A stretch of 64,000 nt of DNA. Origin: Salinicola rhizosphaerae. GTDB taxonomy: Bacteria; Pseudomonadota; Gammaproteobacteria; Pseudomonadales; Halomonadaceae. A program made the position numbers and the translations under genes. Positions 16,127 through 26,046 of the stretch are shown here, in pieces (within the stretch, counting starts at the first letter, position 1; each line of letters starts with the position of its first letter). The notes under the pieces were generated by a model that had not been told where the DNA came from, made no database searches, and worked only from the letters and a program-made list of their open reading frames with translations. Location: NCBI RefSeq assembly GCF_014652715.1, contig NZ_BMZI01000001.1, positions 296,801 through 360,800 on the forward strand, given 5' to 3'.

Positions 16127-16909
16127 ATGATCAAGTCTCTCTGGACCGCCAAGACCGGCCTCGAGTCGCAGCAGGTCAAGCTCGACGTCATCTCCAACAA
16201 CCTGGCCAACGTCTCGACCAACGGTTTCAAGCGCTCCCGTGCCGTGTTCGAAGATCTGCTCTATCAGAACGTTCGCCAGCCCGGCGCTCAGTCGTCGGTC
16301 GTCGACACGCTGCCTTCCGGCATGCAGGTCGGTACCGGTGTTCGCCCCGTGGCAACCGAGCGTCTGCACACGCAGGGCGGTCTGCAGAACACCGAGAACT
16401 CGCGGGATCTGGCGATCAACGGCAAGGGCTTTTTCGCCGTGCAGATGCCCGATGGCACCACGGCCTATACCCGCGACGGGAGTTTCCAGGTCAACCAGAA
16501 CGGCCAGATGGTGACCGCCGGTGGCTATCCCGTCGATCCGCCGATCGTGATTCCCCAGAACGCCCTGTCGATCACGGTCAGTCAGGATGGCACGGTCTCG
16601 GTGACGCAGCCCGGCACCTCGGACAGCAACGAAGTCGGGCAGATGATGCTGTCCACCTTCATCAATCCGACCGGACTGCAGAGCATCGGTCAGAACCTCT
16701 ATCTCGAGACCGAGGCTTCCGGTCCGCGCAATGACCTGACACCGGGGCTGGACGGCGCGGGCACGCTCTATCAGGGCTATGTCGAGACCTCAAACGTCAA
16801 TGTCGTCGAGGAGATGGTCAGCATGATCGAGACGCAGCGCGCCTACGAGATCAACAGCAAGGCTGTCGAGACCTCCGACGAGATGCTGGCGCGTCTGACC
16901 CAGCTCTGA
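16127..16909 (+). CDS. flgG: FlgG flagellar distal rod protein
   Basis: The 260-residue protein carries [20 protein letters not shown] and a C-terminal [18 protein letters not shown], the standard FlgG signatures. It builds the distal rod that passes through the P and L rings encoded just downstream. Its stop codon region is immediately followed by flgH. Confidence 0.95.
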   Translation: MIKSLWTAKTGLESQQVKLDVISNNLANVSTNGFKRSRAVFEDLLYQNVRQPGAQSSVVDTLPSGMQVGTGVRPVATERLHTQGGLQNTENSRDLAINGKGFFAVQMPDGTTAYTRDGSFQVNQNGQMVTAGGYPVDPPIVIPQNALSITVSQDGTVSVTQPGTSDSNEVGQMMLSTFINPTGLQSIGQNLYLETEASGPRNDLTPGLDGAGTLYQGYVETSNVNVVEEMVSMIETQRAYEINSKAVETSDEMLARLTQL

Positions 16910-16953
16910 TGATCGATGATGCGATGACGGCACGCGTGGCGAAGGTGAATCCG

Positions 16954-17625
16954 ATGCGGCAAAAGTTATGGTGGACAGGTGTGGCAGTGCTCTTGCTGCT
17001 CGTCAGCGGCTGCGCACAGATCCCGCGCCATTCGGTGGTCGACAATTCCGATCCCGTCGAGATTCCCTCCACGCCGCCGACGCAGGTCAACGGCTCGATC
17101 TACCAGGCGCGCTTCGGCTACCAGCCCCTGTTCGAGGATCGCCGGCCGCGTCAGGTCGGTGACATCATCACCATCGTGCTCGATGAACAGGTCAGCGCGA
17201 GCAAGAGTTCCGCCGCGAACGCGACCCGTAACGGCTCCATCGGCCTGACCATGAATCAGGTTCCCGACCCGCTCGATGTGCTCAATGACTACGGCACCGA
17301 CGTGGAAGGGGAGAACGTGTTCAATGGCTCGGGCGGTGCCAATGCCAACAACACCTTTACCGGCACCATCACGGTGACGGTCTACGACGTGCTCGCCAAC
17401 GGCAATCTGAAGGTTCGCGGCGAAAAGCAGATCGCGATCAACCAGGGGACCGAGTACATCCGCTTTTCAGGCGTGATCAACCCGCGCGCGATCAGCGGCG
17501 TCAACACCGTGCAGTCGAGTCAGGTGGCCGATGCCCGTATGGAATATATCGGGGATGGCTATATCAACGAGGCGCAGACCATGGGTTGGCTGCAGCGCTT
17601 CTTCCTCAACATCGCGCCTTTCTGA
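16954..17625 (+). CDS. flgH: FlgH flagellar L-ring lipoprotein
   Basis: A short cationic N-terminus and hydrophobic stretch end in lipobox LVSGC, so the protein is a lipoprotein of the outer-membrane L ring. The remainder matches FlgH ([35 protein letters not shown]). The frame is open from an ATG at 16909 that overlaps the flgG stop, but the ATG at 16954 has GAAGGTG upstream and gives a normal signal peptide (223 residues). Confidence 0.93.
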   Translation: MRQKLWWTGVAVLLLLVSGCAQIPRHSVVDNSDPVEIPSTPPTQVNGSIYQARFGYQPLFEDRRPRQVGDIITIVLDEQVSASKSSAANATRNGSIGLTMNQVPDPLDVLNDYGTDVEGENVFNGSGGANANNTFTGTITVTVYDVLANGNLKVRGEKQIAINQGTEYIRFSGVINPRAISGVNTVQSSQVADARMEYIGDGYINEAQTMGWLQRFFLNIAPF

Positions 17626-18809
17626 TGCTTATGAACCGCTTTCGCCGTCTCTCATCGACCGCTATCCGGTCGACCGTCTTCCGTCAGTCGAGTATTCGCC
17701 TCGGCCGTCTGAGCCTGGGCCTGTGTCTGGCGCTGCTGATCTCGTCGCTGAGCAGTGTCGCCAGCGCGCAGCGGATTCAGGACCTGGCCAATTTCTCGGG
17801 TATCCGCAACAACCCGCTGGTGGGATACGGGCTGGTGGTCGGTCTCGACGGGAGCGGCGACCAGACGACTCAGGCCCCCTTCACCGGGCAGAGCATCACC
17901 AATCTGCTTTCGCAGCTCGGGGTGACGATCCCAGCGGGGACCAACATGCAGCTGCGTAATGTTGCTGCCGTCATGGTAACGGCGGAGCTGCCGCCGTTCT
18001 CCCGTCAGGGGCAGGAGATCGATGTCACGGTCTCCTCGGTTGGCAACGCGGATAGTCTTCGCGGCGGTACGCTGCTGATGACGCCGCTGAAAGGGGCGGA
18101 TGGCCGGGTGTATGCGTTGGCGCAGGGCAATGTCTATATTGGCGGCGCCAGTGCGTCGGCGGCCGGCAGCAGCGTCTCGATCAACCATCAGGCCGCCGGA
18201 CGCATTCCCGATGGCGGAGTCGTCGAGCAGGAAGTCCCGATGCGTCTTGGTTCGCCCGACGGCACGCTCGACCTGTTCCTCAAGCGCTCTGACTTCGAGA
18301 ATGCGCGTCGCGTCGTCGCCGCGATCAATCAGGAATTCGGCGCGCCCGTGGCAGCTGCGGTGGATGGCCGCACGGTGCAGCTGAAACTGCCGGCGGACAG
18401 CAACTCGCAGGTCAGTTTTCTGGCGCGGGTGCAAGGTATCGATGTCTCGACCGAACGTGGACCGGCCAAGGTCATCGTCAACTCGCGAACCGGCTCTGTC
18501 GTGCTGTCGGATACCGTGACGCTCAATCGCGCCGCCGTGGCGCACGGCAACCTGTCGGTGGTGATCGACTCCAACCCGGTCGTCAGTCAGCCGGGAGCGC
18601 TTTCCGGGGGCCAGACGGCCGTCGTGCCCAACGCCGACATCACGGTGCAGCAAGAAGGCGGCGCGCTGCAGATGCTCAACACCAGCGCCGATTTGATGGA
18701 CGTGGTCAATGCCTTGAACGCTCTCGGGGCCTCGCCTCAGGATCTGATGTCGATTCTGCAGGCGCTGAAGGCGGCAGGCTCGCTCAATGCTGACCTGGAG
18801 ATCATCTGA
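17625..18809 (+). CDS. flgI: FlgI flagellar P-ring protein
   Basis: The protein is 394 residues from the ATG at 17625, whose A is the last base of the flgH stop (TGATG), or 392 from an ATG at 17631. A Sec signal peptide ends at VASA-QRI, followed by the highly conserved FlgI start (IRNNPLVGYGLVVGLDGSGD). It forms the periplasmic P ring with help from FlgA. The extended N-region before the hydrophobic core is longer than usual but still signal-like. Confidence 0.94.
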   Translation: MLMNRFRRLSSTAIRSTVFRQSSIRLGRLSLGLCLALLISSLSSVASAQRIQDLANFSGIRNNPLVGYGLVVGLDGSGDQTTQAPFTGQSITNLLSQLGVTIPAGTNMQLRNVAAVMVTAELPPFSRQGQEIDVTVSSVGNADSLRGGTLLMTPLKGADGRVYALAQGNVYIGGASASAAGSSVSINHQAAGRIPDGGVVEQEVPMRLGSPDGTLDLFLKRSDFENARRVVAAINQEFGAPVAAAVDGRTVQLKLPADSNSQVSFLARVQGIDVSTERGPAKVIVNSRTGSVVLSDTVTLNRAAVAHGNLSVVIDSNPVVSQPGALSGGQTAVVPNADITVQQEGGALQMLNTSADLMDVVNALNALGASPQDLMSILQALKAAGSLNADLEII

Positions 18810-19825
18810 TGGCGATCACGCAGAGTCTATCGGGACAGTTCGCCCTCGATGTACAGAGCGTGCAGAAGCTCAAGTACAGCGCTGCCAACGACCCGCAGAA
18901 GAGTCTGAAAGAAGCGGCGCGCCAGTTCGAAGCGATCTTCATCCAGTCGATGTTGAAGAGCATGCGAGAAGCGACGCCCAAGTCCGGCCTGATGCATAGC
19001 CAGCAGATGGACATGATGCAGTCGATGCAGGATCAGCAGTGGTCCCAGCAACTGGCCGGCAAGGGATTCGGATTGGCTGATCAGCTGGTTTCGGAGCTTT
19101 CTCGCAGCGGACTGCCGGGAACGTCGGATCGATCTTCGGCCGCCGGGGCCGAGGCGAACGTCTCGGCCGTGATTGCTGGAATCCCTCGCGGGACGCCGCG
19201 CGTGCTGCATGGCGGATTGCGCATGCCCCAAGAATTGAGCGCATCGCAAGACGCGCCGTTCAGCGTCGAAGACGATGATCGCCCGTCATCCGTCAAGGCG
19301 TTTCTGGCCAAACTGGCGCCCTCGGCCAAGCAGGCGGAAGCCTCCTCCGGTGTCCCGGCCGAACTGATTCTGGCGCAGGCGGCGCTCGAGACGGGCTGGG
19401 GCGCGCGCGAGATCCCGACAGCCGACGGCGGCAACAGCCATAATCTTTTCGGCATCAAGGCGGGTAGCTACTGGCAGGGCGAGTCAACGACGATTACGAC
19501 GACCGAATACGTCGATGGCCGACCGATCAAGAAAGACGATGCCTTCCGCGTCTACGACTCCTACAGCGACGCGTTCTCCGATTACGCCAATCTGATCGGC
19601 AACAATCCTCGCTATCGCGATGTGGTCGACGCCGCGACGCCGCAGCAGGCAGCCGTCGCACTGCAGCGCAATGGCTATGCCACCGACCCACGCTACGCCG
19701 ATAAGCTCAATGCGGTCATGGCGCAGCTCGGCAGCATCGACGGTATCGCAGCACCGACGTTGATGGCCAAGGCGGAGCTCGACGATCCCTACGCGACCGA
19801 CACTGCGCCGACGACGATTTTCTGA
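18809..19825 (+). CDS. flgJ: FlgJ rod-cap/peptidoglycan hydrolase
   Basis: This is a two-domain protein of 338 residues. The N-terminal rod-binding domain (about 25-95, QFEAIFIQSMLKSMREA) caps rod growth. The C-terminal glucosaminidase domain (about 165-310) has the catalytic Glu in AQAALETGWG. It clears peptidoglycan for the rod in the periplasm. Its start overlaps the flgI stop as TGATG, indicating coupled translation. Confidence 0.94.
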   Translation: MAITQSLSGQFALDVQSVQKLKYSAANDPQKSLKEAARQFEAIFIQSMLKSMREATPKSGLMHSQQMDMMQSMQDQQWSQQLAGKGFGLADQLVSELSRSGLPGTSDRSSAAGAEANVSAVIAGIPRGTPRVLHGGLRMPQELSASQDAPFSVEDDDRPSSVKAFLAKLAPSAKQAEASSGVPAELILAQAALETGWGAREIPTADGGNSHNLFGIKAGSYWQGESTTITTTEYVDGRPIKKDDAFRVYDSYSDAFSDYANLIGNNPRYRDVVDAATPQQAAVALQRNGYATDPRYADKLNAVMAQLGSIDGIAAPTLMAKAELDDPYATDTAPTTIF

Positions 19826-19918
19826 TGATGTGCCGGCGGAAATTTCTGGAGAGAAATTTCGCGCTTTTCCGGCTCACTGCCGGATAACAAATCGTTGCGA
19901 AAAAGCATGCGCGACGGC

Positions 19919-19946
19919 TCAAGCCGTAACGGGGCTCGGCCGATAA
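19919..19946 (+). promoter_or_regulatory. Sigma-28 (FliA) promoter of flgK-flgL
   Basis: GCCGATAA at 19939-19946 is identical to the FliA -10 consensus. A weaker -35 (TCAAGCCG, 19919-19926, spacing 12) lies upstream. It sits in the 179-bp flgJ-flgK gap, matching the late-class flgKL promoter known in enteric bacteria. Confidence 0.65.
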
Positions 19947-20004
19947 GAATCATAACTTTAGATCATGGCCATGTGCATGACGTGGCGCCTGACGGGATAA
20001 CGCA

Positions 20005-21666
20005 ATGAGTCTCTACTCGATTGGTCTGAGCGGCTTGCGCGCGGCGCAGAACGCGCTGTCGACATCCAGCAACAACATCACCAACGTCTATACCGACGGC
20101 TACAGCCGCCAGCTCACCTTGCTGGGAGAGAGTGGCAGCACCGGTTCGCTGGGCACGGGCGTGAGCGTCGACGGCATCCAGCGTCAGTACAACCAGTATA
20201 TCTCCACGCAGCTCAATCAGGCCGACAGCCGCCAGAGCGCACTGGAAACCTACGATACTCAGATCAGTCAGATCGATGACCTGCTGGCGGACTCCGATTC
20301 CGGGCTCAATTCGCTGATGCAGGATTTCTTCTCCAGCCTTGAGGATCTCTCCGGTTCGCCGGCAGATTCCGCGGCCAGGGAAGGGGTGTTGGGAACGGCG
20401 CAGAGCCTGGTCGCACAGTTCAAATCCTACGATGACTACCTGAGCGACATGCAAGATGGCGTCAATAGCCAGGTCGGCGATGTCGTTTCTCAGGTCAACG
20501 ATCTCAGTGACCAGATTGCCGATCTCAACAAGCAGATCACGCTGGCGCGCGCGCGAACCGGTGAAGAACCGAACTCCTTGCTCGACCAGCGCGATAAGCT
20601 GGTCAGCGACATGAGCCAGCTCGTCGATGTCGATGTGACCGTCCAGGATGGCTCTACCTATCAGGTCTCGCTATCCAACGGTCTGCCGCTGGTGGCCGGC
20701 AACAAGAGCTACGATCTGGCCGCCGTGACCGACGAGGAAGATCCGAGCCGTGTGACCATCGGTTATCGCAACGCGGTCGGGGCGGTCAAGCAGATCGACG
20801 AGTCGGTCATTCAGGGCGGTGAACTCGGTGGCCTGCTGAGTTTTCGCAGCGAGACGCTCGACGGCGCACAGAACAAGCTCGGCCAGCTCGCGGTGACGCT
20901 GGCCGGCAGCTTCAACGCCATGCAGGAGCAGGGTTTCGACCTCGATGGCGATGCCGGTGAATCGTTCTTCTCGATGGGTTCACCTGGCGTGCAACCGAAC
21001 ACCAGCAATAGTGGCGATGCAGTCATGGCGATCCGCTATACCGGGGATGACGCGGTTGCCGACGGTGACACGCGAAGCTACGCGGATGTGACGGCCGATG
21101 ACTACCGTCTGACGTATCAGGCCGACGGAAGCTATCAGCTCGAGAACCTGACCAGCGGCGATGTCTCCACGATTTCGCCGAACGCTGACGGTGATCTGGT
21201 CTTCGGTGGCGTGTCGATCACGCCGTCCGGCACCCCTGCCGAAGGGGATACTTTCCTGGTTCAGCCAACTCGTGACGCTGCTCAAGGGCTCGACATCGCC
21301 TTCACCGATACCAGTCTGTTCGCAGCTGCCGGATCGGCGACCGGTGGCACGGGCGACAACGCCAACGCGCTCAACCTGCTCGATCTGCAGAACCAGAAGC
21401 TGGTCTCCGGCACGGCCACGTTCAATGGCGCCTACGCCTCGCTGGTCAGCGATGTGGGCAATCAGACGTCGATCACCGAAGCCAACCTGACCACTCAGGA
21501 GGGGCTGCGCGATCAGCTATACGCCTATCAGCAGGCGGACTCCGGCGTCAATCTCGATGAAGAGTACGCCAACCTGATGAAATATCAGCAGTATTACACG
21601 GCCAACGCCAAGGTCATCGATGCCGGCACCTCGGTGCTCGACACGATTCTCGGTCTGCGGAACTGA
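20005..21666 (+). CDS. flgK: FlgK hook-filament junction protein 1
   Basis: The 553-residue axial protein begins with the FlgK signature (ALSTSSNNITNVYTDGYSRQ) and ends with VNLDEEYANLMKYQQYYTAN, the coiled-coil terminal motif. It links hook to filament and is carried by the FlgN chaperone. The long gap before it and the sigma-28 -10 element indicate a separate late transcript with flgL. Confidence 0.95.
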   Translation: MSLYSIGLSGLRAAQNALSTSSNNITNVYTDGYSRQLTLLGESGSTGSLGTGVSVDGIQRQYNQYISTQLNQADSRQSALETYDTQISQIDDLLADSDSGLNSLMQDFFSSLEDLSGSPADSAAREGVLGTAQSLVAQFKSYDDYLSDMQDGVNSQVGDVVSQVNDLSDQIADLNKQITLARARTGEEPNSLLDQRDKLVSDMSQLVDVDVTVQDGSTYQVSLSNGLPLVAGNKSYDLAAVTDEEDPSRVTIGYRNAVGAVKQIDESVIQGGELGGLLSFRSETLDGAQNKLGQLAVTLAGSFNAMQEQGFDLDGDAGESFFSMGSPGVQPNTSNSGDAVMAIRYTGDDAVADGDTRSYADVTADDYRLTYQADGSYQLENLTSGDVSTISPNADGDLVFGGVSITPSGTPAEGDTFLVQPTRDAAQGLDIAFTDTSLFAAAGSATGGTGDNANALNLLDLQNQKLVSGTATFNGAYASLVSDVGNQTSITEANLTTQEGLRDQLYAYQQADSGVNLDEEYANLMKYQQYYTANAKVIDAGTSVLDTILGLRN

Positions 21667-21767
21667 GTGAGCGGGTAGGGCAATAAGGTTTCATGCCGAT
21701 TCGGTAGATCAGTAGCGACGATGCAAGGTGCCGGGCGCTTCCCGCCGTCGCGAAGAAGGAGATTCCC

Positions 21768-22982
21768 ATGCGTGTCAGTACGACGATGATGTTCGAGCGC
21801 AGCGTTGCCTCGATGAATCGGCAGCAGAGCGAGTTTCTGGATGTCGGCGAGCAGATCGCCTCGGGCAAACGGGTCGTGCGGCCATCCGACGATCCGCAGG
21901 CCGCGGCCCAGGCGCTTGGCGTGTCGCAGTCCTTGGCGACCAACAGCCAGCAGAGCGACAGCCGGGTCACGGCGCGCAATGCGCTGAGTCAGGAAGAGAG
22001 CGTGCTCGACAGCGTCACCGATGCCTTGACCCGAGCCAAGGAGTTGATGGTACAGGCGGGCAACGGCACGCTGAGCGATGCGGACCGAGAGTCCATGGCC
22101 TCCGAGCTGGAAGGTGTCTACGAGGCGCTGCTGGGTCAGGCCAACTCCACTGACGGTAACGGAAACTACCTGTTTGCCGGCTACCAGGACAGCGCGGCGC
22201 CGTTCGTCAAGAACGCAGACGGTGCCGTCGAATACAGCGGCTCCGAGAGTGTCCGCCAGCAGAAAGTCGACTCCTCCCGACTGATGGAGATCGGCGACAC
22301 TGGCAGCGACGTGTTCCAGAGCGTCGCTTCCGGGGCAGGTTATCTCGCAGAGGCCGGCGCAGACAACGCCGGGACACTGACTTTCACCGGCCCCAGCATC
22401 GCCGATACCTCCGATGCCGGCTACGGTGACAGCTATACGATCAGTTTCGATGCCGATGCTGCCCCGACCACGTATACCGTGACCAATACCGATGGTGACG
22501 AAGTGGTGTCGGCTGCCGAATACCAGTCCGGTCAGGCGATCGAGTTCGGCGGCGTGCGCTTGACGTTGGAAGGTGAACCCGAGACCGGCGATACGATCGA
22601 GGTGGGCAAGGCCGCCGACATGGACCCTGACATCTTCACGACGTTCGAGAACATGCTCTCCGCGTTGCAGAATCCGCTGGACTCCGACGAGGACAAGGCG
22701 GCATTTGCCAATACGCTCTCGACCGCCAGTCGCCAGATGGATAACGCCCTGGACAACGTGCTGACCGTGCGGGCCTCGGTCGGTTCTCGACTCAGCGAGC
22801 TAGATACGCTTGATACGGTCGGCAGCGACCGAGAGATCGCCTATACCCAGACCCAGAGCGACCTGATCGATCTCGATTACAACACCGCGGTATCGGATTA
22901 CGTGCTGCGTCAGGTTGGCTTGCAGGCGGCACAGAAGGCGTTCGTCGAGCTCCAGGGCACGTCGCTTTTCGAGATGATGTAG
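21768..22982 (+). CDS. flgL: FlgL hook-filament junction protein 3
   Basis: The flagellin-like N-terminus (MRVSTTMMFERSVASMNR, ASGKRVVRPSDDPQAA) and C-terminus (DYNTAVSDYVLRQVGLQAAQ) match FlgL. At 404 residues it is typical for the family. AAGGAG lies upstream of the ATG. It is the last gene of the plus-strand flg run; a 34-bp palindrome follows before the convergent fliR. Confidence 0.94.
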   Translation: MRVSTTMMFERSVASMNRQQSEFLDVGEQIASGKRVVRPSDDPQAAAQALGVSQSLATNSQQSDSRVTARNALSQEESVLDSVTDALTRAKELMVQAGNGTLSDADRESMASELEGVYEALLGQANSTDGNGNYLFAGYQDSAAPFVKNADGAVEYSGSESVRQQKVDSSRLMEIGDTGSDVFQSVASGAGYLAEAGADNAGTLTFTGPSIADTSDAGYGDSYTISFDADAAPTTYTVTNTDGDEVVSAAEYQSGQAIEFGGVRLTLEGEPETGDTIEVGKAADMDPDIFTTFENMLSALQNPLDSDEDKAAFANTLSTASRQMDNALDNVLTVRASVGSRLSELDTLDTVGSDREIAYTQTQSDLIDLDYNTAVSDYVLRQVGLQAAQKAFVELQGTSLFEMM

Positions 22983-23016
22983 GGTCGCGTCATCGCCGTC
23001 ACCCAAGACGAGCGTT

Positions 23017-23050
23017 CCAGAGGCCGGTTCCCGCGGGAACCGGCCTCTGG
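23017..23050. terminator. Perfect 34-bp palindrome between convergent flgL and fliR
   Basis: The arm CCAGAGGCCGGTTCCC is followed, after a central GC, by its exact complement. It lies 35 bp after the flgL stop and 81 bp from the fliR stop, where a bidirectional terminator would be expected. The tail is only weakly T-rich (CGTTTCTGG), so classical intrinsic termination is likely only on the plus strand, if at all. Confidence 0.6.
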
Positions 23051-23130
23051 CGTTTCTGGCCCGCCCTTGATGACGCCCTTCGATGACGGCGTTCGGCGAG
23101 CGGTGCAGGCGCTAAAAAAACGTCCTTCGC

Positions 23131-23925
23131 TTAACGCGGCGTCCCCGCCATCTGCTCGATAAGCCCCTGCATGAAGCGCAACTGCTGATCGAACAGATCG
23201 CTCCAGAACCCGCCCAGGTTGGGTACCAGCGCCAGAAACAGCACCAGACCCGCGGTCAGTGTCATCGGAAAGCCGACCGAAAAGATCGATAGCTGCGGGG
23301 ATGCTCGGTTGAGAATGCCCAGCGAGAGGTTGATCAGGAGAAGGGCGGTGACCACCGGAATGGCGAGCAGCAGTCCGGAGGAGAAGATCGTGCCGCCCCA
23401 GCGCACCAGCGTTTCGGCAAAGCTCGTATCGAGGCTATCGGCTCCCACCGGCAGCACCTCGAACGTCCACGCAAGGATCTGAAGACTGATGAGGTGGCCG
23501 TTCATGGCCATGAACATCAGCAGCGTCATGATCTCGAGAAAGCGTGACAGCACCATGGTGTTGGTACCCGCCTCTGGCTGGTAGAAGGTCGCGAACCCCA
23601 GCCCCATCTGCATGCTGATGAACTCGCCGGCCGTCTGCACCACGGCGATCATGATGCGCAGCACCATGCCCATCGCAATGCCTATCAGCAGTTGCTGGAG
23701 CATGACGACGAGCCCCGTCAACGAAAAGAGCGGGATATCCGGCATTGGTGGGAGCGTCGGGGCGATGGCCAGAGCAATTGCCATGCCGAACAACAGCTTG
23801 ACCTGGCGAGGCACCGCTGACGTGCTCCACAGAGGAGACGCCATCAGGAAGGCGAGAATGCGCACCGTCGGCCAGAAGAACAGCGTGATCCAGCTCTGCC
23901 ACTGCGCGGAGGTGATGTCGATCAT
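23131..23925 (-). CDS. fliR: FliR flagellar export gate protein
   Basis: The 264-residue polytopic membrane protein matches FliR, a component of the FliPQR export gate within the MS ring. It is the last gene of the fliLMNOPQR run and lies 14 bp downstream of fliQ. The usual next genes flhB and flhA are not present; instead the run ends here facing flgL. Confidence 0.93.
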   Translation of the reverse strand: MIDITSAQWQSWITLFFWPTVRILAFLMASPLWSTSAVPRQVKLLFGMAIALAIAPTLPPMPDIPLFSLTGLVVMLQQLLIGIAMGMVLRIMIAVVQTAGEFISMQMGLGFATFYQPEAGTNTMVLSRFLEIMTLLMFMAMNGHLISLQILAWTFEVLPVGADSLDTSFAETLVRWGGTIFSSGLLLAIPVVTALLLINLSLGILNRASPQLSIFSVGFPMTLTAGLVLFLALVPNLGGFWSDLFDQQLRFMQGLIEQMAGTPR

Positions 23926-23939
23926 CGGCGCCTTCGCGG

Positions 23940-24209
23940 TCAGCTGACCAGATTGGGAATGTTCTGAATCACTTCGCGGGTAAAGTTGGTCAGCAGTTGG
24001 ATCAGCCAGGATCCCGAGACGATCAGCATCGCGAACACGCCGAGAATTTTCGGAATGAACGAGAGCGTCATCTCGTTGATCTGTGTGGCGGCCTGAAACA
24101 GGCTGACCAGCAGGCCGATCGCCAGCGCCGTGAGCAGCAGGGGCGCGGCCACCATCAGAGTCAGCTTCATGCCTTGGTAGGCGAGACTCATCACCATTTC
24201 CGGCGTCAT
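23940..24209 (-). CDS. fliQ: FliQ flagellar export gate protein
   Basis: With the ATG at 24209 (MTPEMVMSLAYQGMK) the protein has 89 residues and two membrane helices, exactly the FliQ norm. The frame is open for 16 more codons upstream, but those are not conserved-looking. It forms part of the FliPQR gate between fliP and fliR. Confidence 0.93.
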   Translation of the reverse strand: MTPEMVMSLAYQGMKLTLMVAAPLLLTALAIGLLVSLFQAATQINEMTLSFIPKILGVFAMLIVSGSWLIQLLTNFTREVIQNIPNLVS

Positions 24210-24273
24210 TGCGATGCTCCCGGGGATCGCGCCGCGATCCGCTTTGGCCATGAACAAGCCGTCCCGATCAGGG

Positions 24274-25038
24274 TCAGCTCATGTAGAAACTCTGCGTCAG
24301 GGAACCGATCAGCAGTTGCCACCCGTCGACGAGAACGAACAGCATCAGCTTGAACGGTAGCGATATCGTCGCCGGTGGCACCATCATCATCCCGAGGGCC
24401 ATCAGCGTGCTGGCGACGACCAGATCGATGATCAAAAAGGGAATGAAGATCGTGAACCCGATCTGAAAGGCGGTCTTCAATTCACTGGTGACGTAGGCCG
24501 GCACCAGGATACGCATGGGCACGTCCTCCGGGCCCTGCATGTCGCCGATCTTGGCGATGCGCGCGAACATCGCCAGATCCGCTTCTCGCGTCTGCGCGAA
24601 CATGAACTCGCGCAGCGGCTGCGCCCCACGGTCCAGGGCTTCTTCCAGCGAGATCTGCTCGGCGGCGTAGGGCTGCCAGGCGTTGTCGTAGATGCGATCC
24701 AGCACCGGCGACATGACGAAGAACGTCAGGAACAGCGCCAGCCCGATCAGCACCTGTGTCGGCGGCGCCGAGGGCGTGCTGAGTGCCGTGCGCAGCAGGC
24801 CCAAGACGATGATGATCCGTGTGAAGCAGGTCATCATCAGCAGCATCGCCGGCAGGAAGGCCAGCGACGACAGGAACAGCAGTGTCTGTAAGCTCAGCGA
24901 CCAGCGCTGGCCACCGTCGGCCAGCGGCTGACTGACCACGCCGGGGAGCGCCTGCGCCATGGCCCACTGGCTGCCGAATGCCGCGGTCAATGCCGCTACG
25001 GTAAGCACGAAGGTCCTGATGGATGCGTAGCGGATCAC
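24274..25038 (-). CDS. fliP: FliP flagellar export gate protein
   Basis: The 254-residue protein has a cleavable signal peptide (ending near WAMAQA), as is unusual but normal for FliP, then the conserved [18 protein letters not shown] and the C-terminal membrane helices ([19 protein letters not shown]). It nucleates the export gate pore. The start codon overlaps the fliO stop by four bases. Confidence 0.94.
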   Translation of the reverse strand: MIRYASIRTFVLTVAALTAAFGSQWAMAQALPGVVSQPLADGGQRWSLSLQTLLFLSSLAFLPAMLLMMTCFTRIIIVLGLLRTALSTPSAPPTQVLIGLALFLTFFVMSPVLDRIYDNAWQPYAAEQISLEEALDRGAQPLREFMFAQTREADLAMFARIAKIGDMQGPEDVPMRILVPAYVTSELKTAFQIGFTIFIPFLIIDLVVASTLMALGMMMVPPATISLPFKLMLFVLVDGWQLLIGSLTQSFYMS

Positions 25039-25505
25039 GAGCGGGAGCCATCCTGATCAGAACTGTCACGACCAGAGCTGTCACGACCAGAGGCCTTGCC
25101 GCCAAGCGATTGACGCGCATTCTGTCTGAGCGCCTGGGTGAACCGGCTCGCGAAGCCACCGGCCAGCGGCGCGCCGCCGGTCGGGGATGGCGGCGCTTCG
25201 GGCGGCGTCAGCGTATCCAGTTTGGTGACTTGGCCGCCGCCGACGCCGAGCACCAGCCAGCGGTCCTCGACCTCGACGATGACAACGCGCTCGCGCTGGC
25301 CCACCGGCGTACTGGCGACGACACGCAGATGCTGCGTGCCCGCGCGACGGTTCGGGCCCACTCGCTTCAGCAGCCAAGCGCAGACGAGGATGATCGCAAT
25401 AACCACGAGCAGCGACATGGCGGTCTTGCCGAACATCAACAAGCCGACGCCGCCGGTAGCGTCATGACCCATCTGGGCGCTCTGGGTGGCAGCACTGTCA
25501 TTCAT
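25035..25505 (-). CDS. fliO: FliO flagellar assembly protein
   Basis: The 156-residue protein has one membrane helix (about 28-48) and a conserved cytoplasmic block ([20 protein letters not shown]) typical of FliO, which scaffolds FliP ring assembly. The Ser/Asp-rich C-terminal tail contains a small repeat ([14 protein letters not shown]). It overlaps fliP and lies ten bases after fliN. Confidence 0.88.
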   Translation of the reverse strand: MNDSAATQSAQMGHDATGGVGLLMFGKTAMSLLVVIAIILVCAWLLKRVGPNRRAGTQHLRVVASTPVGQRERVVIVEVEDRWLVLGVGGGQVTKLDTLTPPEAPPSPTGGAPLAGGFASRFTQALRQNARQSLGGKASGRDSSGRDSSDQDGSRS

Positions 25506-25515
25506 CGAGCGCGAC

Positions 25516-26046
25516 TCATCGGTTCAGTTTCTGCACGCGCTCGGATGGCGTGACGATCTCGGTGATACGGATGCCGTACTTGTCCTCGACCACCACCACT
25601 TCGCCCTGTGCAATGAGATAGCCGTTGATCAGGATATCCATCGGCTCTCCCGCCAGACCGTCGAGTTCGACTACGGAACCCTGCGCCAGCTCGAGCAGCT
25701 GCTTGATGGTGATACGCGTACGGCCCAGTTCGACCGAGAGCTTCACCGGAATGTCCATGATCATGCCTAGATCGCGGCTTTCGCGAGTACCGCTTCCCTC
25801 GTCGAAGGAGGGGAAGACGCCGGCCTCGGCCGAGACGGCAGACGGTTTGGCGGTAATCTCCGGCGAACTGGTCGCCACCTCCGGCGCTTCCGGTTCAGAC
25901 TCGGGCTCGACGCCTTGCTCGGCCATCGCCGCCGCCCACAGATCGTCGGCGTCAGCGTTGCTCTGGGCCGTCTCGGCGTCACTGTTGGCGGAACCGGTTT
26001 CCAACGCTGCTTCGTCTTTCGAAGTCGGTTTCTGATCGTCACTCAT
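25516..26046 (-). CDS. fliN: FliN flagellar motor switch protein
   Basis: An acidic, low-complexity N-terminus (about 1-85) is followed by a C-terminal SpoA domain (about 95-170, DIPVKLSVELGRTRITIKQL and GEVVVVEDKYGIRITEIV). FliN tetramers form the bottom of the C ring and help dock the FliH-FliI export ATPase. It overlaps the end of fliM by eight bases. Confidence 0.92.
   Translation of the reverse strand: MSDDQKPTSKDEAALETGSANSDAETAQSNADADDLWAAAMAEQGVEPESEPEAPEVATSSPEITAKPSAVSAEAGVFPSFDEGSGTRESRDLGMIMDIPVKLSVELGRTRITIKQLLELAQGSVVELDGLAGEPMDILINGYLIAQGEVVVVEDKYGIRITEIVTPSERVQKLNR

Noticed and set aside
14954..16369. 471-codon minus-strand frame across flgE-flgF-flgG
   Set aside because: It is a shadow of three certain flagellar genes with no ribosome site or recognisable motif.
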